A stretch of 64,000 bases of DNA from Pseudodesulfovibrio sp. (GCA_016342345.1 JAEINO010000003.1:103296-167295); one strand, 5' to 3'. Positions 53,626-62,260 are shown, numbered from the stretch's first letter. The notes: generated from the letters alone by a model not told the origin. Numbers and translations: made by a program.

Positions 53626-55242
53626 TCATTGCTGTGGAATTTCTGTTGCCAGTGAGGGCGTTTCTGTACCCCGATCCGGTTTCTGTGGCGGGGGAGATGG
53701 TTTTGACAGACCATATTTCCCCAGTATTTCAGAAAGTTTGGCCGTGAGATTTGTAGTAGTGCGCGCCACCAGCTCCAGATTGATCAGGACCATGATATCC
53801 ACTCGGAACAGGGCGTCCTTCCATAAAATGGAAATCTCCTTTTGCAGTTCCGGTTCCAGATTGAGCATGGACATGGTCTCGGCCATCTGCTTGGCTGTCT
53901 TGGGCTTGAAGAGCAGCATGTTTTCGCGGGTGACATCGTTGGCAAAAATCTGTTTTTTTCTGATCTTGGATATGCCTGGCAATGCGTCCACGGAGTCTAG
54001 GTGAACGCGTCTGGCCCGACCGCTACGGACCTGAATTTTCCCGCCTTCGTCCCGACCTGTTTCCTTGAGAATATGGATGGTGTGATTTTCCAAAAGAAAG
54101 TACAGGATCTTTTCAAGAGTCGGGATACTGAAATCCTTTGCAAGGGGTTTGATTCCCTTGATCTGGTCAGGGACAAATTCCTCAAGAGCCTTGTAGAGAT
54201 GGTCGCTGGTCATGCCGATGGCAATGGCTGCGCCCACCCCAAGGGCAATTATCTGATCCAGTAGAAATTTGAATTCGATCTGTCCCTGCTTGGCGGCTAC
54301 CGGGTCCTTTTGCACAACAGTACCCGGATTGTCCTGATTGGCTCGAGCCTCAACGATGCGCTGCTTGTATTGAGTTTCAAATTTTCCGGCAACAGGGTCG
54401 ATACAGGCGATGCGTGCGGCCTGGAGAAATTCGTTCGCTGAGATGGTCTTGACCTGGGACAGTCCGGCCAATCCTTTAACCAACATGGTCTGGACAATCT
54501 TGGCCTGCTTACGTCCATCAAATTCGGTGCGGCTGTTGACGTAGCTTTTCTGGATGCGAGTCTTTTCGATTACCTGCCCAGTGGGATTGAGCTTGGCAAG
54601 AATGTCGTCGAACAGAAATCGAATGACAAGGAAATTCTTTTCCTTGGAAATATTGTATTTTTCGCCGTCGATGATTTCCTTGTGGGCCTCCTCGACTCGA
54701 CTGGCGATGAACTGCTTGACAAAGGCCTTCCAGAAACTCGCGTTCAGCTCAAATTTTTCAATGAGTGAACTATACTCATGGAGGGCTTCCTGACCAAAGT
54801 AACGCAGGACGAGTTCCTCGAAATTATCCGTAACCAAGGCCATGGCATAGACGATGCCTTGAACACATTTGATGAGAATGGACTCAGTGTTGATCAGCCC
54901 TGTTTGCAAATCCGCAACACGAACAGTGTCATCGATCCTGACAGCCTTTCCGTAGTGGGCAAGCTGAACGATGAAATTGGCGACGAGCGAGTGGATGAAT
55001 TCGTATCCGGGGTGCCCTGCCCGTCCTGACAACAGCTCCACAACGCTGGCCTGCTGTGCCTTGAGAAGAGGGTATTCATTGATGTTGCTGTGATTGATTC
55101 GGATAAATTCAAACAGCAACTCGCGCTCCATGACTTCACGCAGGGCTGAACGCTCTTTCAGGGCACTCAGCTTATTCTGATAGGCGGTGAGACGCTGTTC
55201 CTTGTTGAGTTTCGCGCTGTTGCCCTGATCTTGTTCTGTCAT
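53626..55242 (-). CDS. Large unknown cytoplasmic protein (538 aa)
   Basis: I do not recognise this family. The product is 538 residues from the ATG at 55242 (a GTG at 55254 is the alternative). It is mostly helical and charged, with no signal peptide. Two moderately hydrophobic stretches occur: near residue 105 (VQGIVYAMALV) and near 327 (LDQIIALGVGAAIAIGM). The C-terminus is Pro-rich (KPSPPPQKPDRG). It is a single gene upstream of a terminator. The codon and base usage looks like its neighbours, so recent transfer is not indicated. Confidence 0.8.
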   Translation of the reverse strand: MTEQDQGNSAKLNKEQRLTAYQNKLSALKERSALREVMERELLFEFIRINHSNINEYPLLKAQQASVVELLSGRAGHPGYEFIHSLVANFIVQLAHYGKAVRIDDTVRVADLQTGLINTESILIKCVQGIVYAMALVTDNFEELVLRYFGQEALHEYSSLIEKFELNASFWKAFVKQFIASRVEEAHKEIIDGEKYNISKEKNFLVIRFLFDDILAKLNPTGQVIEKTRIQKSYVNSRTEFDGRKQAKIVQTMLVKGLAGLSQVKTISANEFLQAARIACIDPVAGKFETQYKQRIVEARANQDNPGTVVQKDPVAAKQGQIEFKFLLDQIIALGVGAAIAIGMTSDHLYKALEEFVPDQIKGIKPLAKDFSIPTLEKILYFLLENHTIHILKETGRDEGGKIQVRSGRARRVHLDSVDALPGISKIRKKQIFANDVTRENMLLFKPKTAKQMAETMSMLNLEPELQKEISILWKDALFRVDIMVLINLELVARTTTNLTAKLSEILGKYGLSKPSPPPQKPDRGTETPSLATEIPQQ

Positions 55243-55428
55243 GGTGCTGATCACATTGCCCGGTGTATTGGTAAGTTAGTAACAAATCCTATGCCAACTC
55301 CTGACCTTTTGCAAAAAATATGTTGGACAAGAAATACGCCCCTGATGGTGCCCCTGATGAAAATCAGACTTGCACGGAGGGCTTCCGGGAAAACCGGATC
55401 AGGGCTGACAGGGTTCCTTGGCAGAACC

Positions 55429-56331
55429 TCAGGCTGCCACCTCGGAGAGAAATTCATCGCGGTCAAGGCTGCGGCGAAGACCGTTACGATATTGCTTGCC
55501 GAGTTCTTCCATGATGGTGCCCAGATAGTTCATGTTGCGCTGGACCGCTTCTGAATAGAAGTCCATTTCGACTCCATGCCGTTCCCGGAAATGGCTGGGC
55601 ATGCAGGCTATGACATTTGAAAGCCTGCCCTCTATCTTGGCGCGTGAAAATGAATGGAAACCCCTGGTCTTTATGAACAGGTCGTATTCCGAGGTAAAAT
55701 CCGTGACCCCGGCTTCCATGAATTCGAGGAACAGGAAAGGGAGCTTCTCAAGATAGATGTCGTCAGCCATTTGGGCAATTATGTCAGCAGTGGCGAGTAC
55801 GTGAGCCGCCAGCATGGCTTCGATGTTCGTATATACGATGGCATCCGGGTTTCTCGCCGGATCAGTACACATAAGCATGCATTCCATATCCATGATGTCG
55901 TTGACGGGCCAGTCGTGCGTGTCGGCATATTCTTCCAGCAAGTCAATGCCGCGCTGGACGTGAATCTGGGTAAACTGGCCGCCAGTACCCGTACTTTCGT
56001 TGGATCGTCTGATGTAACCAGCATCATGGAACAGGGCGGCAACAAGCGCAAGATTCACGATCCGTTCGGAGAGTTCCAGACGATCCAGATGGACGCCGTG
56101 CAGAAGTCTGGCCGTGGCAAGAAGTACACCAAGAGTGTGTTGCCAGTCATGATACAAGGTATCACATCGTTCAAAATACTGCATTTGGCCGGAAAAGAGT
56201 TTGCCAGCATCTACAAAGGCCTTGTCATAGACTGAAAAGTCGAATTCGGGAAACATCGAAGAGATGATAGCTCTGACTTCCCGGTTTATGTCTTCAGGTT
56301 TTTTGATGAGCAGACGAATCGTTTTTTTCAT
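55429..56331 (-). CDS. HD-domain phosphohydrolase, paralogue of 15910-16815
   Basis: The product is 300 residues. The HD pattern is LYHDWQHTLGVLL (His), LFHDAGYI (His-Asp) and ATADIIAQMADDIYLEKL (Asp), matching the protein at 15910-16815 in order, spacing and flanking words (ARLLHG, YLEKLxxLFxEF). The first His motif differs (YHDWQH for YHNLEH). Substrate unknown; a nucleotide phosphodiesterase role is inferred. It is transcribed alone. An incidental GC-rich promoter region lies upstream, without a clear box. Confidence 0.82.
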   Translation of the reverse strand: MKKTIRLLIKKPEDINREVRAIISSMFPEFDFSVYDKAFVDAGKLFSGQMQYFERCDTLYHDWQHTLGVLLATARLLHGVHLDRLELSERIVNLALVAALFHDAGYIRRSNESTGTGGQFTQIHVQRGIDLLEEYADTHDWPVNDIMDMECMLMCTDPARNPDAIVYTNIEAMLAAHVLATADIIAQMADDIYLEKLPFLFLEFMEAGVTDFTSEYDLFIKTRGFHSFSRAKIEGRLSNVIACMPSHFRERHGVEMDFYSEAVQRNMNYLGTIMEELGKQYRNGLRRSLDRDEFLSEVAA

Positions 56332-56448
56332 TGAAATGTGATACCTTTGTATAGAATTTCAAGGGTCAATTCCATAAAAAATGGACCACGTCAACTCGGG
56401 GTTTAGACTTTTCTTGACCCCTTTTCAGGAAAAGGCAATAAAAACGAA

Positions 56449-56763
56449 GTGATCATTTGTACAAAATGCGGTGAAAAAAATTCCGACGAAATACGCTTCT
56501 GCACACAATGCGGAAAAAAGCTTCAATCTTCGCGTCAGTGCTTGATTCCTTTGACAGATTCTTCAAACAGATGTTTGGAATCATTCAAACACCAAGGGGT
56601 CTCGCCTGGGTCCTGGACCTCGCTCATGCGTATGGTCGAAGCCTGGGGGTATGTGGCGGTTCTTGCCGTGGTCGCAACAATGTGTGCCATATGGGAAACG
56701 TGGTGGCCCCTGTATCCGGCTGTTGGATTAATCGGACTCATGGCCTGGATTCGGCGAATATGA
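56449..56763 (+). CDS. Zinc-ribbon membrane protein (104 aa)
   Basis: The product is 104 residues with a GTG start at 56449 and AAAAGG upstream. An N-terminal zinc ribbon (CTKCGEKNSDEIRFCTQCGKKL, four Cys as CxxC-x10-CxxC) is followed by a linker and two membrane segments (about 68-85 and 90-101). Proteins of this kind occur widely with unknown roles. A terminator follows. Confidence 0.75.
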   Translation: MIICTKCGEKNSDEIRFCTQCGKKLQSSRQCLIPLTDSSNRCLESFKHQGVSPGSWTSLMRMVEAWGYVAVLAVVATMCAIWETWWPLYPAVGLIGLMAWIRRI

Positions 56764-56865
56764 TCCGATTGTTGATACGGACTCGATTGCCATATCATTT
56801 GAATTGGTAACAAATATCCAAGATTGCACGATCCTGCACACCAGGAATACTGCAAACAATCAAAC

Positions 56866-56907
56866 CCCCAAGAACACTGGAACTATCCATTGCCCTTGGG
56901 GTTTTTT
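56866..56907 (+). terminator. Intrinsic terminator
   Basis: CCCCAAG (56866-56872) pairs with CTTGGGG (56895-56901), followed by six T. The loop is large (22 bases), so strength is moderate. Confidence 0.65.
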
Positions 56908-57011
56908 AAATCTTTGACTTGATTCATTCGCCACCTCCTGCCCAACTGGCTGTGGCAGGGAAACGACCTCATGCAGGAACGTAAGAATTCATTGCGCAGA
57001 GCAGGCAGAAT

Positions 57012-57545
57012 CTATTGCTGCGCAGGTGTTTTCGGCTGCCCATCGCCGGGAGTCGAAGGCTGTGTGGCGTTGGCACTCTGAAGTGCGTTGCGCATGTCTT
57101 CTTCAAGCAAATCGGGAATGGGGCGATCCCAGAATTTTTCGTCGAGTTCTTCTTCAACAGTCTTCTGTGAACAACAGACAATTCTTTCGTTCACAAGGCA
57201 ATCGGGCGGAGAATAATCCACCACACCACATTTTGCCGTGGCGTCAAAATGGTAGGGAATGGATCGGGTGATGGTATGGAATTCCTTGCCCTGAACCCGG
57301 ATCATGTCATTGTAGACACCCACAAAAAAATGGGTCTCCTTGTTGGCATAGAAAACCGAGAACAGATAAATATTGTCGCGGACCTTGGATACGTAATTGA
57401 TCTCGATGGGGTCCTTGCACAGAGTGCGGGCGACAATCTGTTTGCCCAAGCATATGTCCATATCCTGAAAATCGGAAGCGGCTGCCAAACCAGCAAAGAG
57501 CCCCATGAAAAGGACCAGGCATATGGTGAGCATGATGTGTCGCAT
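57012..57545 (-). CDS. Secreted Cys-containing protein, unknown
   Basis: The product is 177 residues with a Sec signal (hydrophobic run, cleavage near GLAAASD). The mature part has paired Cys (ICLGKQ, LCKDP, KCGVVDYSPPDC, VCCSQ), likely disulfides, and a Gln/Pro-rich tail. It starts 15 bases after the stop of the gene at 57561-57773, with which it forms an operon. No known family. Confidence 0.72.
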   Translation of the reverse strand: MRHIMLTICLVLFMGLFAGLAAASDFQDMDICLGKQIVARTLCKDPIEINYVSKVRDNIYLFSVFYANKETHFFVGVYNDMIRVQGKEFHTITRSIPYHFDATAKCGVVDYSPPDCLVNERIVCCSQKTVEEELDEKFWDRPIPDLLEEDMRNALQSANATQPSTPGDGQPKTPAQQ

Positions 57546-57560
57546 GGTGATTCCTGTTTG

Positions 57561-57773
57561 CTATCCCAAATCGAGAAAAAGCTGAAATCCGTCAGGGTCG
57601 GAGGTCTCGCAACTCTCCTTGCATCCGCAACATTGGTAATGACCGTTTTTCAAATACCATTCGGCCTTCCATGAATTAATGCAGTTGAAATACTCGTACA
57701 CCGAGGCATCAACTGCGCCACGGTAACGGATATATCCGTCCTTTTTTATCTTTTCCTTGAGCTTCATCGTCAT
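57561..57773 (-). CDS. Small Cys-rich protein (70 aa)
   Basis: The product is 70 residues. It starts ATG at 57773, with GGGA before it; an internal ATG at 57767 is possible. The middle reads YFNCINSWKAEWYLKNGH and then YQCCGCKESCE, a Cys cluster that may bind a metal. No signal peptide. Possibly a regulator or partner of the secreted protein encoded downstream. Confidence 0.6.
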   Translation of the reverse strand: MTMKLKEKIKKDGYIRYRGAVDASVYEYFNCINSWKAEWYLKNGHYQCCGCKESCETSDPDGFQLFLDLG

Positions 57774-57906
57774 GTGTCCCGAATTAGTATAGGGCTGGTT
57801 CAGGAGAATCTGTACACCGGCTGCTGCTTTTTTGCAAAACCGGGAAGCAAAGGCAAGTGGAAATGGATAATTTGACAGGAAAGGGCAAAAAGGCGTTTAC
57901 TGCCAT

Positions 57907-58758
57907 ATGGTTGAAAATGACAAACCCATGAATGAAACACTGAAGCAAAAGATGTATTTGCTTCTGGAAGACCAGAAAGGACTGGACCCGCGCGCCCGGC
58001 TGGTTCGTGCGTTTCTCGTCATCCTGATTCTGCTTAATGTCCTTGCTGCCATCATGGAAACCATGGAAGAGATTTCTGCCATCTATCGGCATATCTTTCG
58101 GGTTTTCGAGTATTTTTCCGTAGCCATTTTCACGGTAGAGTATGCGGCTCGGATGTGGGTCTGTGATGAAGGCATGGGCAATGCCGGAATTATAGGCAGG
58201 ATCAAGCACGCATTGCGTCCCCTGATGCTGGTTGATCTTCTGGCCATCCTGCCGTTCTACCTTCCGTTCCTGCTGCCAGCTGACCTCATTTTCCTGCGGG
58301 CAATCAGACTCATGCGCCTCTTGCGGGTGCTCAAGTTGGGTCGATATTCCGATGCCATACATGTCTTTTTCAGCGTTATCCGGCTCAAGAAAGAACAACT
58401 TGCCGTCGCCGGTTTCGGTCTGGGCATTTTGCTGATCATTGCCGCCAGTATGATGTATTACTTCGAGCATCTTGTGCAACCCGCCATTTTCGGCTCCATT
58501 CCTCATTCCATGTGGTGGGCCATCATCACTCTGACGACCGTGGGATATGGCGATGCGTATCCAGTGACCGCCATGGGCCGGGTCCTGGCCTCTATCATTG
58601 CCCTTCTCGGCATCGGAATGTTTGCCTTGCCTGCCGGTATTCTCAGTGCCGGATTTGTTGAATACGGGGAAAAAAAGAAGAAAAACGGGACGAGTTGCCC
58701 ACATTGCGGAGCTCCCCTTGCTGCACCAGATGATCCTGATGAATCAAGTCACTCCTAA
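57907..58758 (+). CDS. Voltage-gated-type potassium channel with C-terminal CxxC
   Basis: The product is 283 residues with a six-segment voltage-sensor plus pore layout. S4 shows regularly spaced Arg (LRAIRLMRLLRVLKLGR, about 125-145); S5 begins near 165; the selectivity filter TTVGYGD lies near 208-214 and S6 has LPAGILSAGF. KvAP-like ion channels conduct K+ in response to membrane potential. The tail has CPHCGAPL, half of a zinc ribbon, an uncommon ending. Start ATG 57907 (alternative 57928). Confidence 0.88.
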   Translation: MVENDKPMNETLKQKMYLLLEDQKGLDPRARLVRAFLVILILLNVLAAIMETMEEISAIYRHIFRVFEYFSVAIFTVEYAARMWVCDEGMGNAGIIGRIKHALRPLMLVDLLAILPFYLPFLLPADLIFLRAIRLMRLLRVLKLGRYSDAIHVFFSVIRLKKEQLAVAGFGLGILLIIAASMMYYFEHLVQPAIFGSIPHSMWWAIITLTTVGYGDAYPVTAMGRVLASIIALLGIGMFALPAGILSAGFVEYGEKKKKNGTSCPHCGAPLAAPDDPDESSHS

Positions 58759-58772
58759 ATAATCGATGTTTG

Positions 58773-59366
58773 CTATTCGTATTGTTTTGGAAAGCGATCG
58801 CCCATGAGATAAGTCATAGCTTCTTGGTCAATGGTGCCTGATGCCACAAAAAATTCAAGACCCACGACAAGCGGAATATACTGCAACTGATGAGGAAGAT
58901 CATCGGCCTGATCATAGATGTACCGCTCGGACGGAATCATGTCGTCCACTTCGATCAGACCATCGTGGCTGAGTGACGACAGGATGACCGAGTCCAGAAT
59001 CATTCCGCCCGGTAAGGTTGTCCAGAGGTGGTACTGACTCATGTTCTCTTCGCCGCTCTTGTGCTTGATCATCTTCTTGAAATGTGACGAGGTGATCGGC
59101 AGGCGCACTTCTCCGTTGACCGAGACATTGCCCATTGTAATGAGTGCGCCTGGAACATTAAATTTTTTCACCAGCATGTGGAACATGCCGAAGTTGACGG
59201 ACATGCCCTTGGTTGCACGCTCCGCAAAGGGAATCGGGCTGGAGGCCTCCAGTTCATTCAGGATATTCTGGTCCAGTGGTGAAACGGTCTTGTCGGGTGC
59301 GTAGTTACCCAGTCTCCACTTCTTGGTGCGGCTCATGGCGAGTTGCAAATCTTCATTATAGGTCAC
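58773..59366 (-). CDS. Unknown protein (about 197 aa)
   Basis: No family recognised. I favour a GTG start at 59366 because AAAGGGAG precedes it; ATG 59336 and GTG 59420 are alternatives. The product is soluble, with mixed strands and helices (ALITMGNVSVNGEVRLPITSS in the middle, GLEFFVASGTIDQEAM near the end). It is convergent with the potassium channel gene, 14 bases away, and separated from the metallophosphoesterase gene by repeat copy 4. Confidence 0.65.
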   Translation of the reverse strand: MTYNEDLQLAMSRTKKWRLGNYAPDKTVSPLDQNILNELEASSPIPFAERATKGMSVNFGMFHMLVKKFNVPGALITMGNVSVNGEVRLPITSSHFKKMIKHKSGEENMSQYHLWTTLPGGMILDSVILSSLSHDGLIEVDDMIPSERYIYDQADDLPHQLQYIPLVVGLEFFVASGTIDQEAMTYLMGDRFPKQYE

Positions 59367-59453
59367 GATTTCGGCTCCCTTTCTGGTATGGGAGGTGGGT
59401 AGCATTTTGGAGTGCAGCACGCAATGATGCGGGCAAAGACTTTTCAGCCTGCC

Positions 59454-59609
59454 AGGGAAGTACTGATTAATTCAATTTTCAGGAAGTGCTGTAGAATTAT
59501 TCACTGGCAAGGCGCGCAAAAAAGTCAAGGCTGACGAGTGCTTCCTGCACGCTAGGATTTGAGGTTTTTAAAGCAACGAAGCCAGCGGACAATTATGCAG
59601 TGCTTCCCT
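59454..59609 (-). repeat. Palindromic intergenic element, copy 4 (inverted)
   Basis: About 156 bases, the reverse complement of copy 1 with few differences. On the minus strand the central stem reads GCGTGC..GCAC where copy 1 has GCGTAC..GTAC, a two-sided change. Terminal repeats AGGGAAGTACTG (left) and CAGTGCTTCCCT (right). Its right end supplies the AG of the TAG stop of the metallophosphoesterase gene. Confidence 0.85.
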
Positions 59610-60798
59610 AGCTGCGCTTCAGCGTATGCAACGTGATCTCGGGTGACGTGCCCAGCCTGAAGGGTGGCCCCCAATAACCGGTGCCGACATTGACATATAT
59701 CAATGTGTTGTCGTGAAGGTGCAGGCCACGCACGTATGGCTGAAAAAGATGAATGGCTAGGGTCCACGGGAAATACTGGCCGCCGTGGGTATGACCTGAC
59801 AACTGGACATCAAAACCTACCCTGCTGGCATCAAAGACTGAACGCGGCTGGTGCGCAAGCAGAATGGAAACATCATGGTCCGGCGCGTTCTTGATGGCAT
59901 CCGCAGGCGAAGACACATGCGACGGCTCCAGGCGGCTGCTCCGGTAATCCGAAACACCTGCCAGCAAAATTGTCCCCTTGCCCGTATCTATGAGCGTGTG
60001 CTCGTTTACCAATGGGTGCATCTTGAGTCGTTGCGCTTCCTTGAGCCACTGTTTCACGCCTGAATAATATTCGTGATTGCCTGTACACATCCATGTGCCG
60101 TGCGGAGCCTTGAGGTCTGCAATGGGACGAATCGCGCCGTTGAGGTCAGCCACCGATCCGTCAACCAGATCGCCGGTGTGCACGATCATGTCAGCCCCCA
60201 ACGCGTTGACTTCATCGACCACCATGCGCATCCAGTCACCCCGGAGAGTCGGGCCTATATGAGTGTCGGAAATCTGTGCAATGGTGAATCCGTCAAGGCC
60301 CTCGGGCAAATCTGGTATTGGTAATGTATTATGTACCGTCAAAGGCTTGCTGCGGGCCTGGAACATGGAATAACCGGCCAACGGCAGCGACACGGCCAGG
60401 ATGACGGCATTGGACGCATTGAGCAGGAAGCGACGCCGCTCCAGATCTGGCTCGATGAAATAGGGCCGCTTGCTGCGTTTGACAAACAGCTTGTTCAGAC
60501 CGGACATGATTGCCCTGATGCAGAGTGGAATATCACGGACAAGCATGAGAACAGTCACAATTGAGACGAAACCGAGAAAAACGTAGCCCACCCAGTTCAT
60601 GCTGTTGAAGAGTACCCCTTCAATCCCTTCACTGTGCAAAAACCGGGTCAATCTCTGGCCAAACAGAAGTCCTCCCACAATCAACCAGGCTACAATCTTC
60701 TGTTTGCGGCCCATGGATGAGGGTTCGATAAGCCGCCATCCCAGATAGAGGGTCAACAAGGTGGCGACGGACAAAACAACGGCAAACCATATATGCAT
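59608..60798 (-). CDS. Membrane metallophosphoesterase (YkuE/YaeI-like)
   Basis: The product is 396 residues from the ATG at 60798 (an upstream TTG at 60816 is less likely). Four N-terminal membrane segments (about 5-105) precede a second hydrophobic segment after a twin-Arg-like ERRRFLLNAS (about 120-150). The calcineurin-like domain follows: QISDTHIGPT (metal 1), HTGDLVDG (metal 2), CTGNHEYYSG, LLAHQPR and LSGHTHGGQ. The catalytic part is probably outside the inner membrane. Likely acts on lipid-linked phosphates, by analogy only. Upstream is the long nrd spacer. Confidence 0.9.
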   Translation of the reverse strand: MHIWFAVVLSVATLLTLYLGWRLIEPSSMGRKQKIVAWLIVGGLLFGQRLTRFLHSEGIEGVLFNSMNWVGYVFLGFVSIVTVLMLVRDIPLCIRAIMSGLNKLFVKRSKRPYFIEPDLERRRFLLNASNAVILAVSLPLAGYSMFQARSKPLTVHNTLPIPDLPEGLDGFTIAQISDTHIGPTLRGDWMRMVVDEVNALGADMIVHTGDLVDGSVADLNGAIRPIADLKAPHGTWMCTGNHEYYSGVKQWLKEAQRLKMHPLVNEHTLIDTGKGTILLAGVSDYRSSRLEPSHVSSPADAIKNAPDHDVSILLAHQPRSVFDASRVGFDVQLSGHTHGGQYFPWTLAIHLFQPYVRGLHLHDNTLIYVNVGTGYWGPPFRLGTSPEITLHTLKRS

Positions 60799-61576
60799 GT
60801 TCTCGGCTAACTCCAAGTTTTCTATATTCTCAAATGGGCCACAATTTGCGGATTGTCAAATTTTCGAAAAAAAGGACTGCCTGACGTGCTTTCTCGGACC
60901 ATGCTGCTAAATCTGGTTCCGATGTTGTCGAGAAGGAGGAGAAAAGTATTTTGATGCTCATCGATCTGAAAAAAACTGATATTGCGTCTGGCAAAAGCCA
61001 TGCCAGAAAAAACTGAAAAAAAAGGAGTTTCAGCTCTTGACTTTCTCTCACCTTAGAGCCTTGGGACCTAGCGGAAAACCGGGAAAAATCCACGATTTAA
61101 AAAACTTTTTCCTGTGGAATTCGTCCAAAAAATGGTTTTCAACGCTTAACCCTTATGGTAGATCGTTTTACTCTTGAGGTCACAATTCTTTTTCAGGCAA
61201 TCGCTCCACCCATCTGTCGAGAATCTCCCCCTTTGGAAACGGAAAAAGTTTTTTCTAAACTAGTTCTAGAAAAAAGTTAAATATATTCGCATTCACGTGT
61301 AGTAGCCCCCTGTGTAAAACTTTTTCCAACCGCCCATAAATGCCCCTAAACGCCAACAATAGCCCTCCATGGTCGTAGTCTCCAAAAAAAACCTCGCACC
61401 CCCCTGTACAAAAAAAATCTATTGAGATATCACTGTACGCATGCTTCAGCAGCTTTTTTTATGTAAAAAAGCCAAAACATGGCCGGGATCAACGATTCCA
61501 CGGAAACCCCTCTTGCCAACCGTTAAATCAAATGAACGCTTTGCCCCGATGGAGCGTAAGAAAGTAGAGAAGAAGA
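60799..61576. other. Long AT-rich spacer upstream of nrdG
   Basis: No supported gene in 778 bases; a minus-strand frame at 60830-61093 is not convincing. The spacer is poorer in GC than its surroundings and has long A and T runs. It likely holds the nrd control region. Two related words occur: CCCCCTGTGTAAAA at 61306-61319 and CCCCCTGTACAAAA at 61400-61413, 94 bases apart. Confidence 0.5.
61249..61275. repeat. AT-rich palindrome in the nrd spacer
   Basis: TTTTTTCTA and TAGAAAAAA pair around a palindromic AACTAGTT with one unpaired C. It could be an intrinsic terminator-like hairpin or a regulator site about 300 bases before nrdG. Confidence 0.4.
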
Positions 61577-62260
61577 ATGAACAAGCCCGCTGGGGTCTGG
61601 AAATATGTACGAGGTTTTGAGAACCTGAGCCTGTGTGACTGGCCGGGGCGAACCACGTGCATTCTCTTTCTTGGTGGTTGCAATTTGCGCTGCCCGACCT
61701 GCCATAATTATCAACTCGCCTGGGACATGCATTCGGTTCCCGTTATCGATCCATTGCGCATAAAATCATATTTGCGGGATCGTGCAGGATGGCTGGACGG
61801 TGTCACTATTACCGGCGGCGAACCGACCACGGTTCCCGGTGTCAGTGAACTGCTTTGGGAAATCCGAAAATTCGGCCTGCCCATCAAGATGGACACCAAT
61901 GGCATGCGCCCGGAAATCGTTGAGGATATCCTTCATTACAAATTGGCAGACGCTTTTGCCGTGGACGTCAAGGGGCCCTATGAAAAATATCCATCCCTGA
62001 CCGGTCACGCTGTTTCAGCCATTGCTGCCAAAGCCAACCTTGAGCGCATATTCGAAATGGCCAAAGTCAATCCAGAGGCATTCTATTTTCGCCTCACACG
62101 AGTTCCCGGCCTCACCGAAAATGATCTCAGAATTGCCCAAGGTTATCTGCCACCAGAGTATCAACTGAAAATTCAGAAATTTGTGCCCCCAAGGAGGGAG
62201 TCCGAGCATGCCCATTCAGATCATGAAGAGAGACGGCCGGCTGGAAACGTGGTCAACTGA
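61577..62260 (+). CDS. nrdG: Anaerobic ribonucleotide reductase activating protein
   Basis: The product is 227 residues. The radical-SAM cluster motif is C35xxxC39xxC42 (GGCNLRCPTCHNYQ), and TITGGEPTT marks the SAM site. NrdG uses SAM and a 4Fe-4S cluster to make the glycyl radical on NrdD. AGAAGAAG precedes the ATG. The gene overlaps nrdD by 53 bases, an order (G before D) that differs from the usual D-G in E. coli. Confidence 0.93.
   Translation: MNKPAGVWKYVRGFENLSLCDWPGRTTCILFLGGCNLRCPTCHNYQLAWDMHSVPVIDPLRIKSYLRDRAGWLDGVTITGGEPTTVPGVSELLWEIRKFGLPIKMDTNGMRPEIVEDILHYKLADAFAVDVKGPYEKYPSLTGHAVSAIAAKANLERIFEMAKVNPEAFYFRLTRVPGLTENDLRIAQGYLPPEYQLKIQKFVPPRRESEHAHSDHEERRPAGNVVN

Noticed and set aside
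57784..58704. 306-codon minus-strand frame
   Set aside because: Antisense to the potassium channel with TVGYGD filter.
60830..61093. 87-codon minus-strand frame in the nrd spacer
   Set aside because: Phe/Ser-rich, no ribosome site, region has A/T runs; not convincing as a gene.
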